Source: Hemerocallis citrina (Eukaryota > Streptophyta > Magnoliopsida > Asparagales > Asphodelaceae). Taken from it: 64,000 nucleotides of DNA. Below the pieces are notes generated by a model. That model was not told the DNA's origin, made no database searches, and saw nothing but the letters and a program-made list of their open reading frames with translations. The stretch covers positions 251,079,228 to 251,143,227 of the forward strand of contig CM030358.1 in the NCBI GenBank assembly GCA_017893485.1. Direction: 5' to 3'. The position numbers were made by a program, and so were the translations under genes. Shown here piece by piece: positions 10,335 through 23,030 of the stretch (within the stretch, counting starts at the first letter, position 1; each line of letters begins with the position of its first letter).

Positions 10335-10344
10335 AAGGAGGGAG
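10335..10344 (+). other. Polypurine tract
   Basis: AAGGAGGGAG, 3 bp before the 3' LTR, is the plus-strand primer site. The related minus-strand element has the same purine run next to its LTR (49844-49856). Confidence 0.9.
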
Positions 10345-11855
10345 TGTTGTAATGCCCCGATTTTTCATTTAATGAAAAATTATTTTATTTTGCACGTAGT
10401 GTGCACGTGCAATATTTTTGGTTGAATTAAATCTTATAATTATTATCATTATGATGAGTATAGATATTTAAATATGTGTTTTTAATTATTTTTATACAAA
10501 GCCTTTTTTCAATTAGACAAAAAGCCTTTTTCTTAAAGGCCAAAATTTAATTCATTTACTTTATTTTAAAATTGTTATTTGGGCCCATAAACTAAAGCCC
10601 ATGAGTTAATTTATTTTTAAATACAACTTATAATGTAGAATACAATTTAAAGTTTATTTTTATATAAAATTTAATGTACAATTTTTGGACCTAGTTGCTT
10701 GCACGTGCATTGCACGTACACGTGCAAAATGCACATGTTGAGTAGGCCGGATTGCATCTTTTGGAGGGAATGGGAAAATTTTGAGTGGGATCATGGTGGA
10801 GTGGTTACTTGATCATGGGTAGTTAGTGTAACTCCTCCTTAGATCTAAGCCATTTGTTCCTAACTCCCACTTCAATCTTAGCCATCCATTTTCCTAGATT
10901 TTTAGTATAAATACCCCCCCCCCCCCCCAGCCTAGTTATTCTTGTGCTAATTAATCCCTCCAACCTATAGTCTAAAATACAATTACCTAGTAGTTAGTAA
11001 GTGAGTTAAAGATTGAGAGTTTGTGTGGGGATTGTGCTTGCATCATCAAGAAGGGGTGAGGCCGGCTACCATCAAGGAGCTCTCGGTTGGTGTGCCTGGA
11101 GGCTTGTGTGCACGTGTTCAAGGAGGAGGATCGCTCTCGTTTGCAAGGAAATTGTTTAGGGGGTGTTGCTAGTTGTTTTCTCTCCAATTAAGGTGGGTAA
11201 ATTTTCTATATTTCTAAATAGGAATACATGCTAGATTGGAATGGAAAAATGATGCATGAAAAAGATTAATAAGAGTACACATTTAAATTGGAGGATTGAT
11301 ATATAAATTGATTGGAATGTGGGTGTGCAATGGTATGTGATTTGATTAGTAAAAGTCTAAATTTTGTGTGAATTAATTATGGCCATGGATTGTTGAAGAA
11401 AGTTTCATTTTCTACTTCATGAATTATAGACACAAAAGTTAGTAGATTAACAATGCTACATTATGTGTTTAATTGAATCTTTGTGTTGCATTGAAATGAA
11501 TGGATTAAGATATAAATTTGTATGCTTAGTAAATGATTAAAAACAGGAAATTAATATGGAGATTGCTAATAAAGAGGTTTGAGATATTCATTGTTAAGAA
11601 ATGTCAAAAAAGAAAAAAATGTGGTAGTGATAGTTTACAATTCGAATTAATTGCATGAAAAATATGTTTTAATTGTTGAAAAAATTATTTTTCATACTGG
11701 GGTATAATTTATGATGATATTAGTCAATATGAACATTTACAGTAGAATTTTATTAAAAAAAAAAAAGTGAAATGAGAGATTGTTGAACACCGAAATATTT
11801 ACTAAACAGAGAGGATAGATCTAACTAGACCACGGGTTGAAATATGACAACTTGA

Positions 11856-11928
11856 GCGCAAGTAGCCAGATGGCTAGGGCGCGCTGCTGTGTTCTCTTCA
11901 GTCGCTGGTTCGAATCCCCTTAGCACCA
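11856..11928 (+). other. tRNA-like module 1 in Tekay 3' LTR
   Basis: Copy of the 3341-3413 module, with a few substitutions between the A and B boxes; both boxes are unchanged. Confidence 0.55.
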
Positions 11929-12006
11929 TATTGTTTATATTTTTTGAAAAGGCATAAATACTACAACCGAGAGTATTTAAAGCTCTCAACCCCCCTTTAT
12001 ATCGAT

Positions 12007-12081
12007 TGGCACACTCGGCCTAGTGGCCAGAGCGTGCGGCTTGCTTCTTGGTGGTTGCTGGTTCGAATCTGGGCTCGGCCA
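12007..12081 (+). other. tRNA-like module 2 in Tekay 3' LTR
   Basis: Copy of the 3492-3566 module. The B-box GGTTCGAATCT and A-box-like stretch are intact. Confidence 0.55.
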
Positions 12082-13672
12082 GTATTAAACTTTTGGGGAA
12101 AAATTATTTTTTTGGTGTTTTCGATGATTGAAAAATTATGGAAAAAAATATGGTTATTATTCTAAAAATATATGGGACTTATGAAAAATAATTTGGGAAT
12201 TATTTACATAAAATAAAACATGATTTGAGAATAAATGTGTAAATAGAACTATGGTTCTACATCTACATTTCTATGAAAATTATATCTTGCAAAAAGAACT
12301 TGAAATGAAGGATTAGAAAATTAATATGGCAAAGAAAGAAATTATCTTATGTGATGTGATGTAAATTATTCTCATTTGAGAATAGTGTAGAAATTATGAA
12401 GTGTAAATGTCCACCTTTGATTGAATAATTAGTGACGTGAGTTTTTTTATGTGAAAATAATATTTCATGAGATACATGATGAATAGTTGAATTTCATGTA
12501 TAGTTATGGACTATTTGAATGATTTAGAAATCATGATTGGAAAAGAGAAATATTCTGAGTATGACAAGTCAACATGTGAACTTATGAGTTGGAAACACTC
12601 AACTTTAGAATTTGTGAATGGGAATTGAAACAAAAGAGTAGCTAAGTCTCCCCCGGCAATTGGAAAGAAACGAAATGAAATTTGAAATGAAAGACCAAGG
12701 TTGGTCATGTTTGAATGAATGAATAAGTCCGGTTAGTGGAGAGGCTAACTCCAGTGCTTTGATTTTGTTCATGATTCTAATTCATTAGAATTAAGGATTA
12801 GTTACATAGTGAAGACGTGATGAAAGTAAGAGAAAAACATTGAGTATGAGGGCCATTGGATCAGCGGCGAGAGCGTATCCCAGGATGTCCCATGACGAGT
12901 CAGGGCGAGGATACTGCTCCAGAGTACCGTCCCGGTGGCGACGCTCGTGGGATGTTTGAAGACTACGGGTGGTGTCATGTCTATGGTAGGAGCTGAATTA
13001 CCACAGGATGCCTGCATGATGAGTCATGTGTCAGTGCGTTGGGATTCCCTCCAGGGCGCCTAGACATGAGTTCGTATGTCAGAAAACATCTAGGATACTT
13101 ACCGTAGTTACAGTAGTAGATTAAGTCATGACGAGGGATTGAACCCTACAAGATGAAGAACGGTTAAGGGCTTGCCCTCGGACCTATGTAGTATGGGATG
13201 CATAGAATCCGAACAAGTGCGCATTAGTGTCATGCAATATAAATAACTGCATTAAGGACTAAGTGCACAATCACAACACGACATCCATAGGGTAGTCCCT
13301 TTAATTTGATATGTGACAAGTTTGTGTTTGTTAAATATGGAAAATAAGTTATACTATTTCCGGCATAGAGAGGATGACCATGTATAATGTTCGTCGGTTG
13401 AATAAATTGACGTACCCACAGTCTTATATGCAGGCAAGTGACATAATAAAGATTAAAGAGGAACAGATGCTTAAATATTATTCAATGTTGTTGTACATTT
13501 ATTTCAATGTTGTAAATTTACTTCCGCTGTGCAATGTAAAGTGTAATGTTTTTATGTAAACTCTGATGTAAAGTGAAAAGTTCAAATTTTCTTGTAAAAT
13601 TGTACTAAATGAAGTGGAAAGATCCTGTAGAACATCTCAAATTCAGCTGTATTTGGGATTCGGGGCGTTACA

Positions 13673-13677
13673 CTTGA
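13673..13677. repeat. Target site duplication CTTGA, right copy
   Basis: Matches 1831-1835 and marks the end of the Tekay insertion. Confidence 0.93.
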
Positions 13678-14971
13678 AGTATGGATAAATGTAAGAAAGG
13701 TTGTATTAATCGAGAGAACTTTGAGAATCATGAAAATGATTAGTTTGGTTTGCTAATTAAGATGTTGTTTACAAGAAATTCGATTTGGGAAATTGTTATT
13801 GAATGTGAATATAAGAAGTGTTTACTTCATGATTGATAAATAAGAGAAGGGATGAAAGCCTCCCCACCCTTGCTTAGCGTTCCACTTGATAAATGAAATT
13901 GAAAACATGAATAATGAGGGTATGAGTACCCCATAATGTTGAACATGAAAAGTTGTTAATTCTAGAGGCTAAGTGAGACCTAGGTACCAGCAAGTGATGA
14001 AAGTGATTAATTGATTTTGAGAAGTTGCCAATATGGACTATCGTTCTAGGTATATGGTTTAAGACTGGTAGAAGGGTAAGCTAGCTCTAGGTGGTAAAAA
14101 ACGACGAACATGTCCGTTAAAGAATGTGCAGCTCCTAGGGGTTCGAGATCGAAGTGTACGCCCAGTAAATCCATGTATATGGGCTAGGGGTATGACCGTC
14201 TATCATCGGAAAGGTTGGAAAAGTGACTGTAGTTCCTAGGAATGTTCGGGACGGACAGGATATGCCTGGTAAATCCACTGAGGCGGGCTAGGGGTAGGCC
14301 TAGTTTGTAGTTGTGAGAGATCAACTTGCTAGGGTTTGTGGCTGAGGATACGCCCGGTAAATCCACTGAGGTTGGCTAGGGGTAAGCCGGTAAGGTCCAA
14401 ATCCTGGGGGTGTGACTACGCATTGGAGTATATTCATCGGGTTAGGTTGTATGACGTGGGATGTAAACCCTATAATGAGGAGTAACTTAAGGGCTTGCCC
14501 TCGGACCTATGTAGAATGAGATGCATAGAATCCGAACAAGTATGCGTTAGTGTCATCATAGTATAACATCTGCATTAGGCATTTAAGTCATATCATATAC
14601 TGACATATTTAGGAGTCACTTTTTATACTTTATTGTGCATTCAAGTTTGTATTTGCTAAAGTAAGGAAATCGCTATTTTATAGTATTGCGTCAGTTGTAT
14701 GCAATTGACGTGCCGAGAGTTTTCCAGTGCAGGGCTTGGATTGGCAAAAAGACATAAAGACGAATTGATACTAAAGATTATTTTCAGATTTAAGTTGTTG
14801 ATGCTAAAGTTGTATATAACATGTTGTATTCATTTAAATTCCGCTGCGTTGATATAAAGAACAATGTTGTATAAATGAAAAGTTTTAATTTCTTTGTAAA
14901 ATTGTATGAATTTAAATTAAAAGATCCCGTTGTGCTACGAATTACATGTAAATGGAATTCGGGGCGTTACA
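13673..14971 (+). repeat. Right part of the older long LTR
   Basis: Continuation of the LTR interrupted at 1835. It ends GGAATTCGGGGCGTTACA, the typical long-LTR terminus of this window, and has the conserved block at about 14489-14560. A diverged internal repeat, GGTAAATCCACTGAGGYNGG plus CTAGGGGTA, occurs near 14165, 14270 and 14357. Directly after the LTR the sequence is Tat gag, so this older element inserted into the old Tat element. Confidence 0.75.
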
Positions 14972-16040
14972 CTCCGGGGTCGAGATCTCTGTTAAGTTAT
15001 CAACAACAGACAGTTGGGGCCCGATCTACGAATCCGTTTGAATGAGAGGTGTGCCTGGGGCGTGGCCTCCCGCTTGGAACATCAGGCAAACTGGAGAAAC
15101 AACTCTACCCAAAGGCAGAAATTAAGACGCTCCTCCTCCTATACGGGGCACAGTGAAAAAAGAAGCCCGACTCGTGAAAGTCAAAAGCATCTTGAGAAGA
15201 ACAAAGAGACATAGGTCACCATCACTAGGGCTGAACTTGAAAACTTCAAGCACGACATCCTCAAAGCCATCCAAGGCACTTATAATCAAGGTCAACACTC
15301 GTGGAGCCACCACTCTTCTCCATCAAAAGAAGAATCCAGCGACTCAACTAGGTCTATGGGGAGGGACGACCAAGTCCTTTGCCGAATCCAAGAAGTGAAG
15401 GATTATTTGGAGCAAATAAAACATAAGGGAAACCGTTCTAGTAGGGCTTACTGTCCCAGTCGGCCACCTTTCAGCAAATACATCATCGATGCACTAATTC
15501 TAAAGACCTCCAAAGCCCCTCAATTTGAATCTTAAGATGGTGAATCTGACTCGGTTGACTATATTGAGAGTTTTAAAAGTCTCATGATGGTCTATAATGC
15601 CACCGATGTGCTCATGTGCCGAAACAACTTTAAAAGGATCAACGAGGGAATGGTTCTCTCGCCTTACTCCAGAGTCAAAATTCTCCTTCGACCAACTTGA
15701 GAAACTTTTCATAGCACACTTTGTCACTAGCCACAAGGCTGAAAAGACAAGTGCTTCACTATTGAAATTAAAGCAAAAGAATAGAGAACTGCTAAAATAT
15801 TTTGTCAATCACTTCACAGCTGAGGCAAGGTCCATCTCTTCTGTGGACTTATTGGTGGCGGCTGCCACTTTCCGCCATAATGTCGCTCACAAAGACCTGA
15901 AGGTCTTTCCAACGAAGAAGTCTCCTAAAGATTTTATCGAGCTCCTGGAAATGAGTGACAAGTATATCAGAGTTGAGTAATCTCTTTATCCTCAAGGCCA
16001 AAAGGATCCACCTTCCGAGAAAAAAACGGAAGAATACGAG
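14972..16040 (+). pseudogene. gag: Old Tat element, decayed gag
   Basis: From just after the LTR end the translation follows Tat Gag as seen in the composite at 29130-30200: an N-terminal NRQLGPDLRIRLNE segment near 15005, then DYIESFKSLMM (about 15555), STREWFSRLTPESKFSFDQLEKLF (15625-15695) and FTAEARSI (about 15815). At least two frame changes and a TAA at about 15534 break it. The frame over 15597-15980 is the longest open piece. The gene stops at 16040, where an Athila LTR begins, and its pol resumes near 41899. The N-terminus is lost under the older LTR. Confidence 0.8.
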
Positions 16041-17458
16041 TGATGAGTGTAATTTTTACTTAATTTTTATTACTCTTTTTACGTATTAAAGTTGTAAGTT
16101 CTCATTTATTTCGTTAAATTTTATCTTCTTTTAACTTATTTTATTTATTTGTTTGTTTTTGAAGAAATGAGATGGATAAGTGCAAAAGGTGAACATTTTG
16201 ATAAAATCAAGGAAGAAAATAAGGATAAAGATTTTAAAATTCAAATTGATTCTATGTGAAGATTTCTGGGAAATTGGAGCACTCAAATGCATGTTTTTAC
16301 AAATGGCCATTTGAACCAATAAAAAATATATATTCCGGTCAACTAGGGGGTGGAATGAAATTTGTGAATTTTTTTTAAAAAAAATTAAAGAAATTGTTGG
16401 ATTGAATTGTGTTTGGATAATGATTAGTTTGATGATTAGTTTAAAATTCAAAAGATTAATCTTAATCTTTGAGATTTAACTAATTAAATATTTAAACATA
16501 TCCTAATCCTATTTAAATAACAACCTCCTTCTCCCTATATAATAAAATCCCGAGACTTTGCTGGAAAGGGAGATGAGGAGAGTTATCTTGCTGTCGAAAC
16601 TTTGATTTGCCGCGAGATTGATTTTTTTTGGCCAAGACTTGATTTTTTGGAGGAGAAGTCCGAGCAAAACGAGTTCTTTCTTCTCTCATCTATTTTCTAT
16701 TATTATTATGCAATCCAATAAGATATTTATTAGTTGCACATTTGTCATAAACTAATTTTAAATTTCTAGGGCTTCGATGTAGCCTAGTTTTGAAAACACA
16801 ATTTGAATTTCATGTTATTTTATTCTTCTACTTTTGCATGGTTGTATGTTTAACTTTTGTTATTAATGCTTGCAATTGTCTCGCCAACTATTATTTGATT
16901 TATTGAATCATAGGGGATATCGAGAGGTGACTTGTGATTTAGAATTATAGAATCAAACACCATTGATTGAGCAAAATTATAGATAATTTATCGCAATTAA
17001 TGTGATTGTAGAGAAATCCATAGAACTTAATGAATCTTCAAATAATTAAATTTGAATAGGGATATGACGAATTATTAGTTGGGGATATGTTTGGTGTTAT
17101 CCGGGAGAAGACATTGAATAATTAGGGGATTTTAGTTTACAACTTGGAAGTAGAGTTTTGAGTTTCATGGAATTATGAATTGTGTAGGAATAGCCAGGTG
17201 AAACCGAAAGCCCTAGAGTTAGTTTTTCTATTAATAAACCCTAAATTTTTAGATTTTGTTAATTTTTATTAGGTTTAGTTTAGCCTTTAGTTTAATTTAG
17301 ATTATTTGTTATTTTTATCAAATTTTTTATTCTTCAAACAGTAGATAATTTAGTGAATTTCGGTACTTAATAAAATAATTAGTCCTTGTCGGTTTGACAC
17401 TCTTTTCTTTTAAAACTAAACTACTTGTGATTTTGTGCGTTTGTGAATTATTCCATCA
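16041..17458 (+). repeat. Athila 5' LTR
   Basis: Starts TGATGAGTGTAA and ends TTCCATCA, 6 bp before an Athila-type PBS. A TATA-like TATATAATA lies at about 16536-16544. It inserted in the old Tat gag; the left flank is ACGAG (16036-16040). No matching 3' LTR is found, because the right half of the element was deleted at about 41900. Confidence 0.8.
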
Positions 17459-17464
17459 AGTTTT

Positions 17465-17482
17465 TGGTGCCGCTGCCGGGGA
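17465..17482 (+). other. Athila primer binding site
   Basis: TGGTGCCGCTGCCGGGGA is a close variant of the tRNA-Asp type PBS typical of Athila elements. Confidence 0.85.
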
Positions 17483-17616
17483 CTAATTATTCTTTTATTG
17501 ATATTGATAATAGCTATATTGTTACTAATTTGGATTTTATTTTGTTTAGAAAGATATGTTTGATTAGTTTTTCTGTTATTTAATAGCCAAGTTTCAGAAC
17601 ATAGAAGTGTATCACC

Positions 17617-18255
17617 ATGGCGAATGAGGGTAATGGATTGGAAAATAAGACTTTGAGAGACTATGTTATGCCCTCAGTTAATGGAGCAACTTCAAGCATA
17701 AAGAGGCCAGCTACACAAACTAACAATTTTGATATTAAACCAGTGATCATTCAAATGATTCAACAGACTGTTCATTTTAAGGGACTGTCGTCGCACGAGG
17801 GTCCTAATGTTCACATTGCAAACTTTTTAGAAATTTGCGACACTTCTAAGCACAATGGAGTGTCGGACAATGCTATTCAGTTGAGATTCTTTCATTTTTC
17901 ACTTAGAGGTAAGGTGATGGCTTGGCTAAATTCTCTACCACCAGGTGTCATCACTACTTGGGAGGGATTAGCACAAAAAATTATGGCTAAGTATATCCCC
18001 TCCGGTAAAGACATCGAAGCTAAGGAACGACATTACCATAGTCACTTAATTTGAGACTGAATCTTTGTATAATATGTGGGAGAGTTATAAAAATTTATTG
18101 ATAATGTTTCCTCATCATGAACTTCCAAAATGGCTGCAAGCCCAAACACTCTATAACGGTTTGGGAGCAACACATCATTATATGGTAGAGGCAACAGCTG
18201 GAGGAGCTCTTATGAGTAAAACTCAGGAAGCGGCGTATGAGCTTTTGGAGGAGAT
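17617..18255 (+). pseudogene. gag: Athila Gag, N-terminal part
   Basis: The ATG at 17617 opens MANEGNGLENKTLRDYV, a typical Athila Gag start, followed by the capsid-like region (FKGLSSHEGPNVHIANFLEI, SLRGKVMAWLNSLP). A frame change near 18050 interrupts it; the frame resumes in MWESYKNLL, WLQAQTLYNGL and AGGALMSKTQEAAYELLEE. At 18255 a 4.26-kb solo LTR interrupts the coding sequence, which continues at 22514. TAA and TGA codons make this copy non-functional. Confidence 0.88.
18251..18255. repeat. TSD GAGAT, left copy
   Basis: Identical to 22514-22518. Reading from one copy into the other restores continuity of the Athila gag frame (LLEE then MVSNNYQW). Confidence 0.92.
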
Positions 18256-20526
18256 TGTAAAACCCCAAAAAATAAAATAATTTATTTTGCATTGTTAAAT
18301 AATATTAAATTGGTAAAGCTGACTATTTTGACTATTTTCTTGAAATTGTAATTTTACACATGCAACACACGTGCAAAGTTAGAAAATTATGAATTCTTAA
18401 AATTTTATGGTTAATGATTTATTTTTCTCATTTATTTATGATATTTTATTTTTTTAGATTTATTTAAATTAATTTGACTATTTTATGAATTTGTGAATTT
18501 TACACGTGCAAAACACGTGCAAATATTTTTTTGGGTGAAAATCTTCAATTTTAAATTTCTGAATAAATTCTCCTATTTATAATTAATTATGTCCTAAATT
18601 TTGGGGTTTTTTTGAATAAAGAAACTATTTTTATAAATACTTCGAAAGAGAGAGGCTTTTATGTAAAAAGCCGATTGGATCTCAAACAAATAATGAAAAT
18701 TCATTTTTTCTGCTTTTTGAGCTGGCCTAGATCAGTATTAAATATTATTTTTATTTAAAATTTATTTAGATTTGGTTTGGTAAATATTTAAACAAATATG
18801 GTATTTTTGCAAATATGGAATTTAAGTTGAACCTTGTGCAAATATTTTTCTTGGAAACTAAAATTCAAAAATTTTGTTTGGAAAATCTAATATTTATTAG
18901 TATGTATTATTTATGAATTTTGTGGATTTTTATGATATTTATTTGACATATTTGCAAATATTACAAAGAGATGGACTTTTGTGCCAAATTACCACTTGGA
19001 ATACAAATCTGAATTTTTTTTAATTTCTGGGCTATACTTGTGATGGCTGGATAACTCAGTAGTAAATGGATTTGGATTTATTTTAATTTATTTATCTTAT
19101 TTAACTACTTTATTAAAAAAAAATCTATATATATAAAGTAATAATTTATTAAGGGATGTTTCCATATAACTTGTAAAACCCTAAAAACTCCAGATTTCGG
19201 CCTATTAAAGAGCCACTACAGCCGCCCCTCTCCTCTACAAAAACAAAATATTATTTTACTATTGGTTTTCTTGGAGTTTCGAAGCGATGATCTTGGTTTT
19301 TTTTTGCAAAAGAAGGGTTTTTTCTTATTCTTTATTAATTTGGTTGATTCTTCAATATGTTGAGTGACATATGTTTGATTTCTTACTGTTGTATGCATGT
19401 TGTATGTGATGATTTGTCTATTAGAAAACATGTTAGGGGATTGTGTGATGATATAATGAATTATTGAAGGATGGATGAATAAAGATTGAATCTTTTTATG
19501 AAAACTATGCTATTGATGATTAAAATTCTATATAGATGATTTAGAATGATAAAGAACCTAATAGAAATCATGGGTATGTTGCTTGCTTACTGAATTGATG
19601 GGTTATAATGATTATGTATGTTGTGTAATGCACAAAATTAATTAAAGATGAATTCTTCACTGTGTGTATGAAGATATAATCTGTTCTTGATGTTTTAATG
19701 AGAAAAACTTGATGAATGATGGTTATAATTGCACATATTCATGGGTAAACTATTGTAAGTAGTGGTGTTTAATAAATTACAAGAGGGGTTCTTGGATAAA
19801 AAAGATCAAGTTTTGAGGGTTGGAGTGTTTCTTGATTTTCGGGACTGAAGGGTTTCAGCCAAAATTAATTTTTGTACAGTAATTTCAACCCTGTTAGCAT
19901 CAGTAAAATAAATAAATTTGTGAACATGATATGTAGGTTTTGTTTTCTAGTTTTCATAATTTTCAACGGATCTGAATTCTGATTTTCGATGCATGAGTTA
20001 TTGCTGTTTTACTGCAGTCATATCGTATATTCCAAATTCTAAACTATGTGATTTCTGAATGAAATATTATTTTAAAATTAATATTAAAAGTAGAATTTGA
20101 ACTCTATATTTTGCTGAGTATGTTTAGACATGATTGGGATCAATCCCTAATTTTTGTGGAATTAATTAATGACTTTTGTATCTCATTTTATGCTTATGAA
20201 ATCAATCGATATATCCCCAAACTGCATGCTGTTCAGTAAAGAATTATGTTTTCAACCTGATTTTATTCGTTTTTTATGAAAACTTTGTGAATATAAACTG
20301 TAGCCTGATTTTTCTAGTTTTCTATCCTTTTGATGGATCTGGATTTTGAACTGTATTTTGTGAATTATCTCTGTTTTGGTACTGCTGTGTCTGAACATTT
20401 TTATATATATATACACACACTTTCATATACCCCGTTTTGAAGCAGTTGCCGAAAATTGACGTTTTGTGAAATTTCGATTGCTACTCCTATTTGATGGATC
20501 TTAATACTTTAACTAATGCTTAAACA

Positions 20527-20529
<3 letters not shown>

Positions 20530-20585
<56 letters not shown>
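20530..20585. repeat. (TA)n microsatellite
   Basis: About 28 uninterrupted TA units inside the solo LTR; the surrounding open frame is repeat read-through. Confidence 0.95.
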
Positions 20586-20591
<6 letters not shown>

Positions 20592-21611
20592 CTACTTTTA
20601 CTGTTTTGAAGAGTTTTTATGAAAATTTGCTCTTTCATGATCTTGATGTGGTTTTAATTTGTTTTATAAACTCCAGTATGTTGTACAAGTTGTATTTGAT
20701 CATCTTTGGAATTTTGTTTTGCAAATTTATGATTTTACGAAGATTTAACGAAGTATCAGTAAAAAATATGCACGAATTTCAAAGCTGTATTTTTCATAAT
20801 ATGACAGATGACTGCCATATTTTTATACTAGAATGACAGTCGAATATCAATTCTTGGGTTTTCGGATTTTTGCCTGACAGTCGACCGTCGTGTTTTGCAC
20901 TATCTTTGACAGTCGACTATCAGCACTTTGGCTGATTGTTTTCTGGAGTTTTTCTTCGTTTTTTTTGAACGATCGTTTCTTCGATATCATGGATTATTGA
21001 TCTACTATTTTAGATGATGTTTTTGCTACAGATTACAGTATCTTAAAGAGAGCTATATTTTGTTTATGATTGAATTTAAATTGTATTTCTATGACTTTAT
21101 AAAGTGGAATATATATGATTTTTGAAGAAATTGATGTTTTATGACTTTCTACGACTTTAAAACATAATTCTCAGTTATTTATTGGATTTAATATTTTATT
21201 TTAGTTCTGGAAATTTATGAGTATATTGAATAGACTTGGATTTTGTTGATTAAAGAATTTTTCTCGATATAAACATTTTGATGATGAAATAAGGAGTTTT
21301 ATTGAAAGTTTTGGTGTTGATATTCGATACGTGAGTCTCTAGGAGTTGAGTGGGAGTCCTGTGAACCGGCAGTTGAGATTTGTGAATTATAAACAGTTGG
21401 GTCTTGGGGTTGTTGATGTGGAATTAAGTCCGGCAGGATACACTAACTCTAGAGAAGGGAAATTTGTGTTTTAAAAATAAACAACTTAAGGATAGGCACT
21501 AATGGAGATGTGATAAAACTTAGGAAACATAAGTTTATGCTCTAGGGGTCTAGTCCAACGGATGTGTTCCAGGATTGTGTGTTGTTTTGTCTCGAGAGGA
21601 CATTTGGTATG

Positions 21612-21830
21612 TTCGCGTGTCGAGGGTCTACAGGCCTATTCACGGAGCATACATGTGCATTAGCGTGTCGAGGGTCGACGGGCCTATTCACGGATTGTAC
21701 TAGTGTATCTGCATGTTGAGGGTTTCGCAAACCTATTCATGGGGTACACGTCAGAGAGGTGATTTCTTCCTGGGGGTCAGAGCTATTCTTACATGATGCT
21801 TACGCATCGAGGGTTGTGATGCCTATTCGC
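21612..21830 (+). repeat. Diverged ~60-bp tandem repeat inside the solo LTR
   Basis: Four units, each with CGTGTCGAGGGT followed by GCCTATTCACGG and variants. A related GAGGG / CCTATTCGCGG stretch is in the minus-strand LTR near 46140-46330. Confidence 0.65.
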
Positions 21831-22513
21831 GAAGTATTCTGGATCTTATTTCTATCACCGTAGTAAGATTATTTGCATAACGAGGGATCTCACTCTATAA
21901 AGTGGAGGACGATAAGGGCTTGCACAGGACCTATGTAGTATGGGATGCATAGAATCCGACAAGTATGCATTAGAGAGTCATCATATTACATTTGTGTTTT
22001 CTTGACTTGGTTTTATGTATGTTTGTTTTCTTGTTTTCCTACACTTGACACTTAATCTAGTACCACTTGATGTTTTCATGTTTTATTTACTGTCATTTCA
22101 TATTTCATCTGTTACTACTGTAGGTATGTATTGTTTATAACTTTATTCTTTGTTTTATTTATGTTGTATTTCTTTTGATGTCACTCACACCGTTATGGCG
22201 GACCCCTGTAGTTTTGGGGATTAGGGTTATCTCTAGCCTCATGTTTTATAGGTAAGAACCATTAGCTTGGGACTGGATGCATGTGGTAGAATGATAATAT
22301 GGCTTAGGAAAATTGTAAAAGAATGTGTTGTAAAAGAAAGAAAATGTAAATCAAGGTGTTTAATTTTTCGCTGTACTTTGTAAACAATTGATGTAATAAA
22401 AAATTTTAAATTTTCCTGTACTTGGTTGTTATATTTATGATTACATTGAAGTTGATTTTGAAAATTGTGCCACGTATTTCTAATTTTATTTATTGGAAAT
22501 TCTGGGCGCTATA

Positions 22514-22518
22514 GAGAT
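22514..22518. repeat. TSD GAGAT, right copy
   Basis: Matches 18251-18255 next to the solo LTR end. Confidence 0.92.
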
Positions 22519-23025
22519 GGTGTCTAACAATTACCAATGGTCGTAAGAAAGAGCAATGTCAAGAAAAGTGGTTGGAATTTTTGACCTTGATCGTATTATC
22601 ACATTTGCGGCACATATTACTACTTCATCTAAACAACAAGGAAATATGTATGTTAATGCTATTCAAACTAATATTATTTTTGCAGGAAATCACTCAAGTA
22701 TTGATTATCAAGTGGGAAATCCATTTGCTCAACCAAATTCCAAACAAGCAAACTATGTGTCTAACTTCCAACGACAAAACAATTCTTATTCGAACACATA
22801 TAATCCAAGATGGGAAAATCACCCAAACTTTTTATGGAATAACAATCAAAGGGCAATTAGACCACCTCAAAATTTTTCGCATCAAGAAAAGAAGTCAACA
22901 CTTGAGGAGATGATTATACAATATATGCAAAAGACAGATTTGGTGATCCAAAGTAACATAGCTTCAATTCGCAACCTTGAAATTGGTCAGCTTTCAAATA
23001 AGTTTACAGAGAAGACAACAGGAAC

Positions 23026-23030
23026 CTTAC
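23026..23030. repeat. TSD CTTAC, left copy
   Basis: Identical to 40883-40887; it lies inside the Athila G-T-L-P-S-N-T coding sequence. Confidence 0.93.

Larger units (their letters stand above)
1836..13672 (+). mobile_element. Complete Ty3/gypsy Tekay-type chromovirus retrotransposon
   Basis: An 11.8-kb element with direct LTRs (1836-5158 and 10348-13672), an initiator-Met PBS, a pre-gag ORF, gag, protease-RT-RNase H-integrase, a C-terminal chromodomain-like tail, a polypurine tract and a 5-bp TSD. The domain order PR-RT-RH-INT defines Ty3/gypsy, and the chromodomain tail places it among chromoviruses, closest in my reading to Tekay/Del. The LTRs differ only by scattered substitutions and small indels, so the insertion is young. 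Two internal TGA codons (5534 and 8609) mean this copy is probably not autonomous. Confidence 0.95.
10348..13672 (+). repeat. Tekay 3' LTR (3.3 kb)
   Basis: Near-identical direct copy of 1836-5158 with the same TATA box (10906-10913), poly-C run, tRNA-like modules (11856-11928 and 12007-12081) and conserved block (about 13165-13241). It ends GGGGCGTTACA and is followed by the TSD. Confidence 0.95.
18256..22513 (+). mobile_element. Solo LTR of a long-LTR Tekay-like family (4.26 kb)
   Basis: Begins TGTAAAACCCC, ends GGGCGCTATA (the expected CA end now TA) and is flanked by GAGAT on both sides with no internal region, so it is a solo LTR formed by LTR-LTR recombination. It carries paired CACGTG-type motifs near 18370 and 18510, a (TA)n tract (20530-20585), GTCGAC palindromes (20833-20930), tandem GTGTCGAGGG/CCTATTCACGG units (21612-21830) and the conserved block (about 21912-21985). 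Its end resembles 49839-45504 (minus) and 63613. No coding frame is present. Confidence 0.9.
22514..23030 (+). pseudogene. gag: Athila Gag, middle part
   Basis: Continues the gag frame after the solo LTR (MVSNNYQW). An early TAA near 22545 breaks it; the frame then runs through an Asn/Gln-rich segment (NPFAQPNSKQANYVSNFQRQ) typical of Athila Gag and the IASIRNLEIGQLSNKF motif, to EKTTGTL. At 23030 the Tat composite interrupts the codon; the next residues, P-S-N-T, are encoded from 40888. Confidence 0.88.

Noticed and set aside
15500..15808. 102-aa minus-strand frame
   Set aside because: Antisense shadow of the Tat Gag core.
21612..21830. CRISPR-like array
   Set aside because: Units are diverged tandem repeats without unique spacers, and the context is a plant LTR; no CRISPR array exists in the window.
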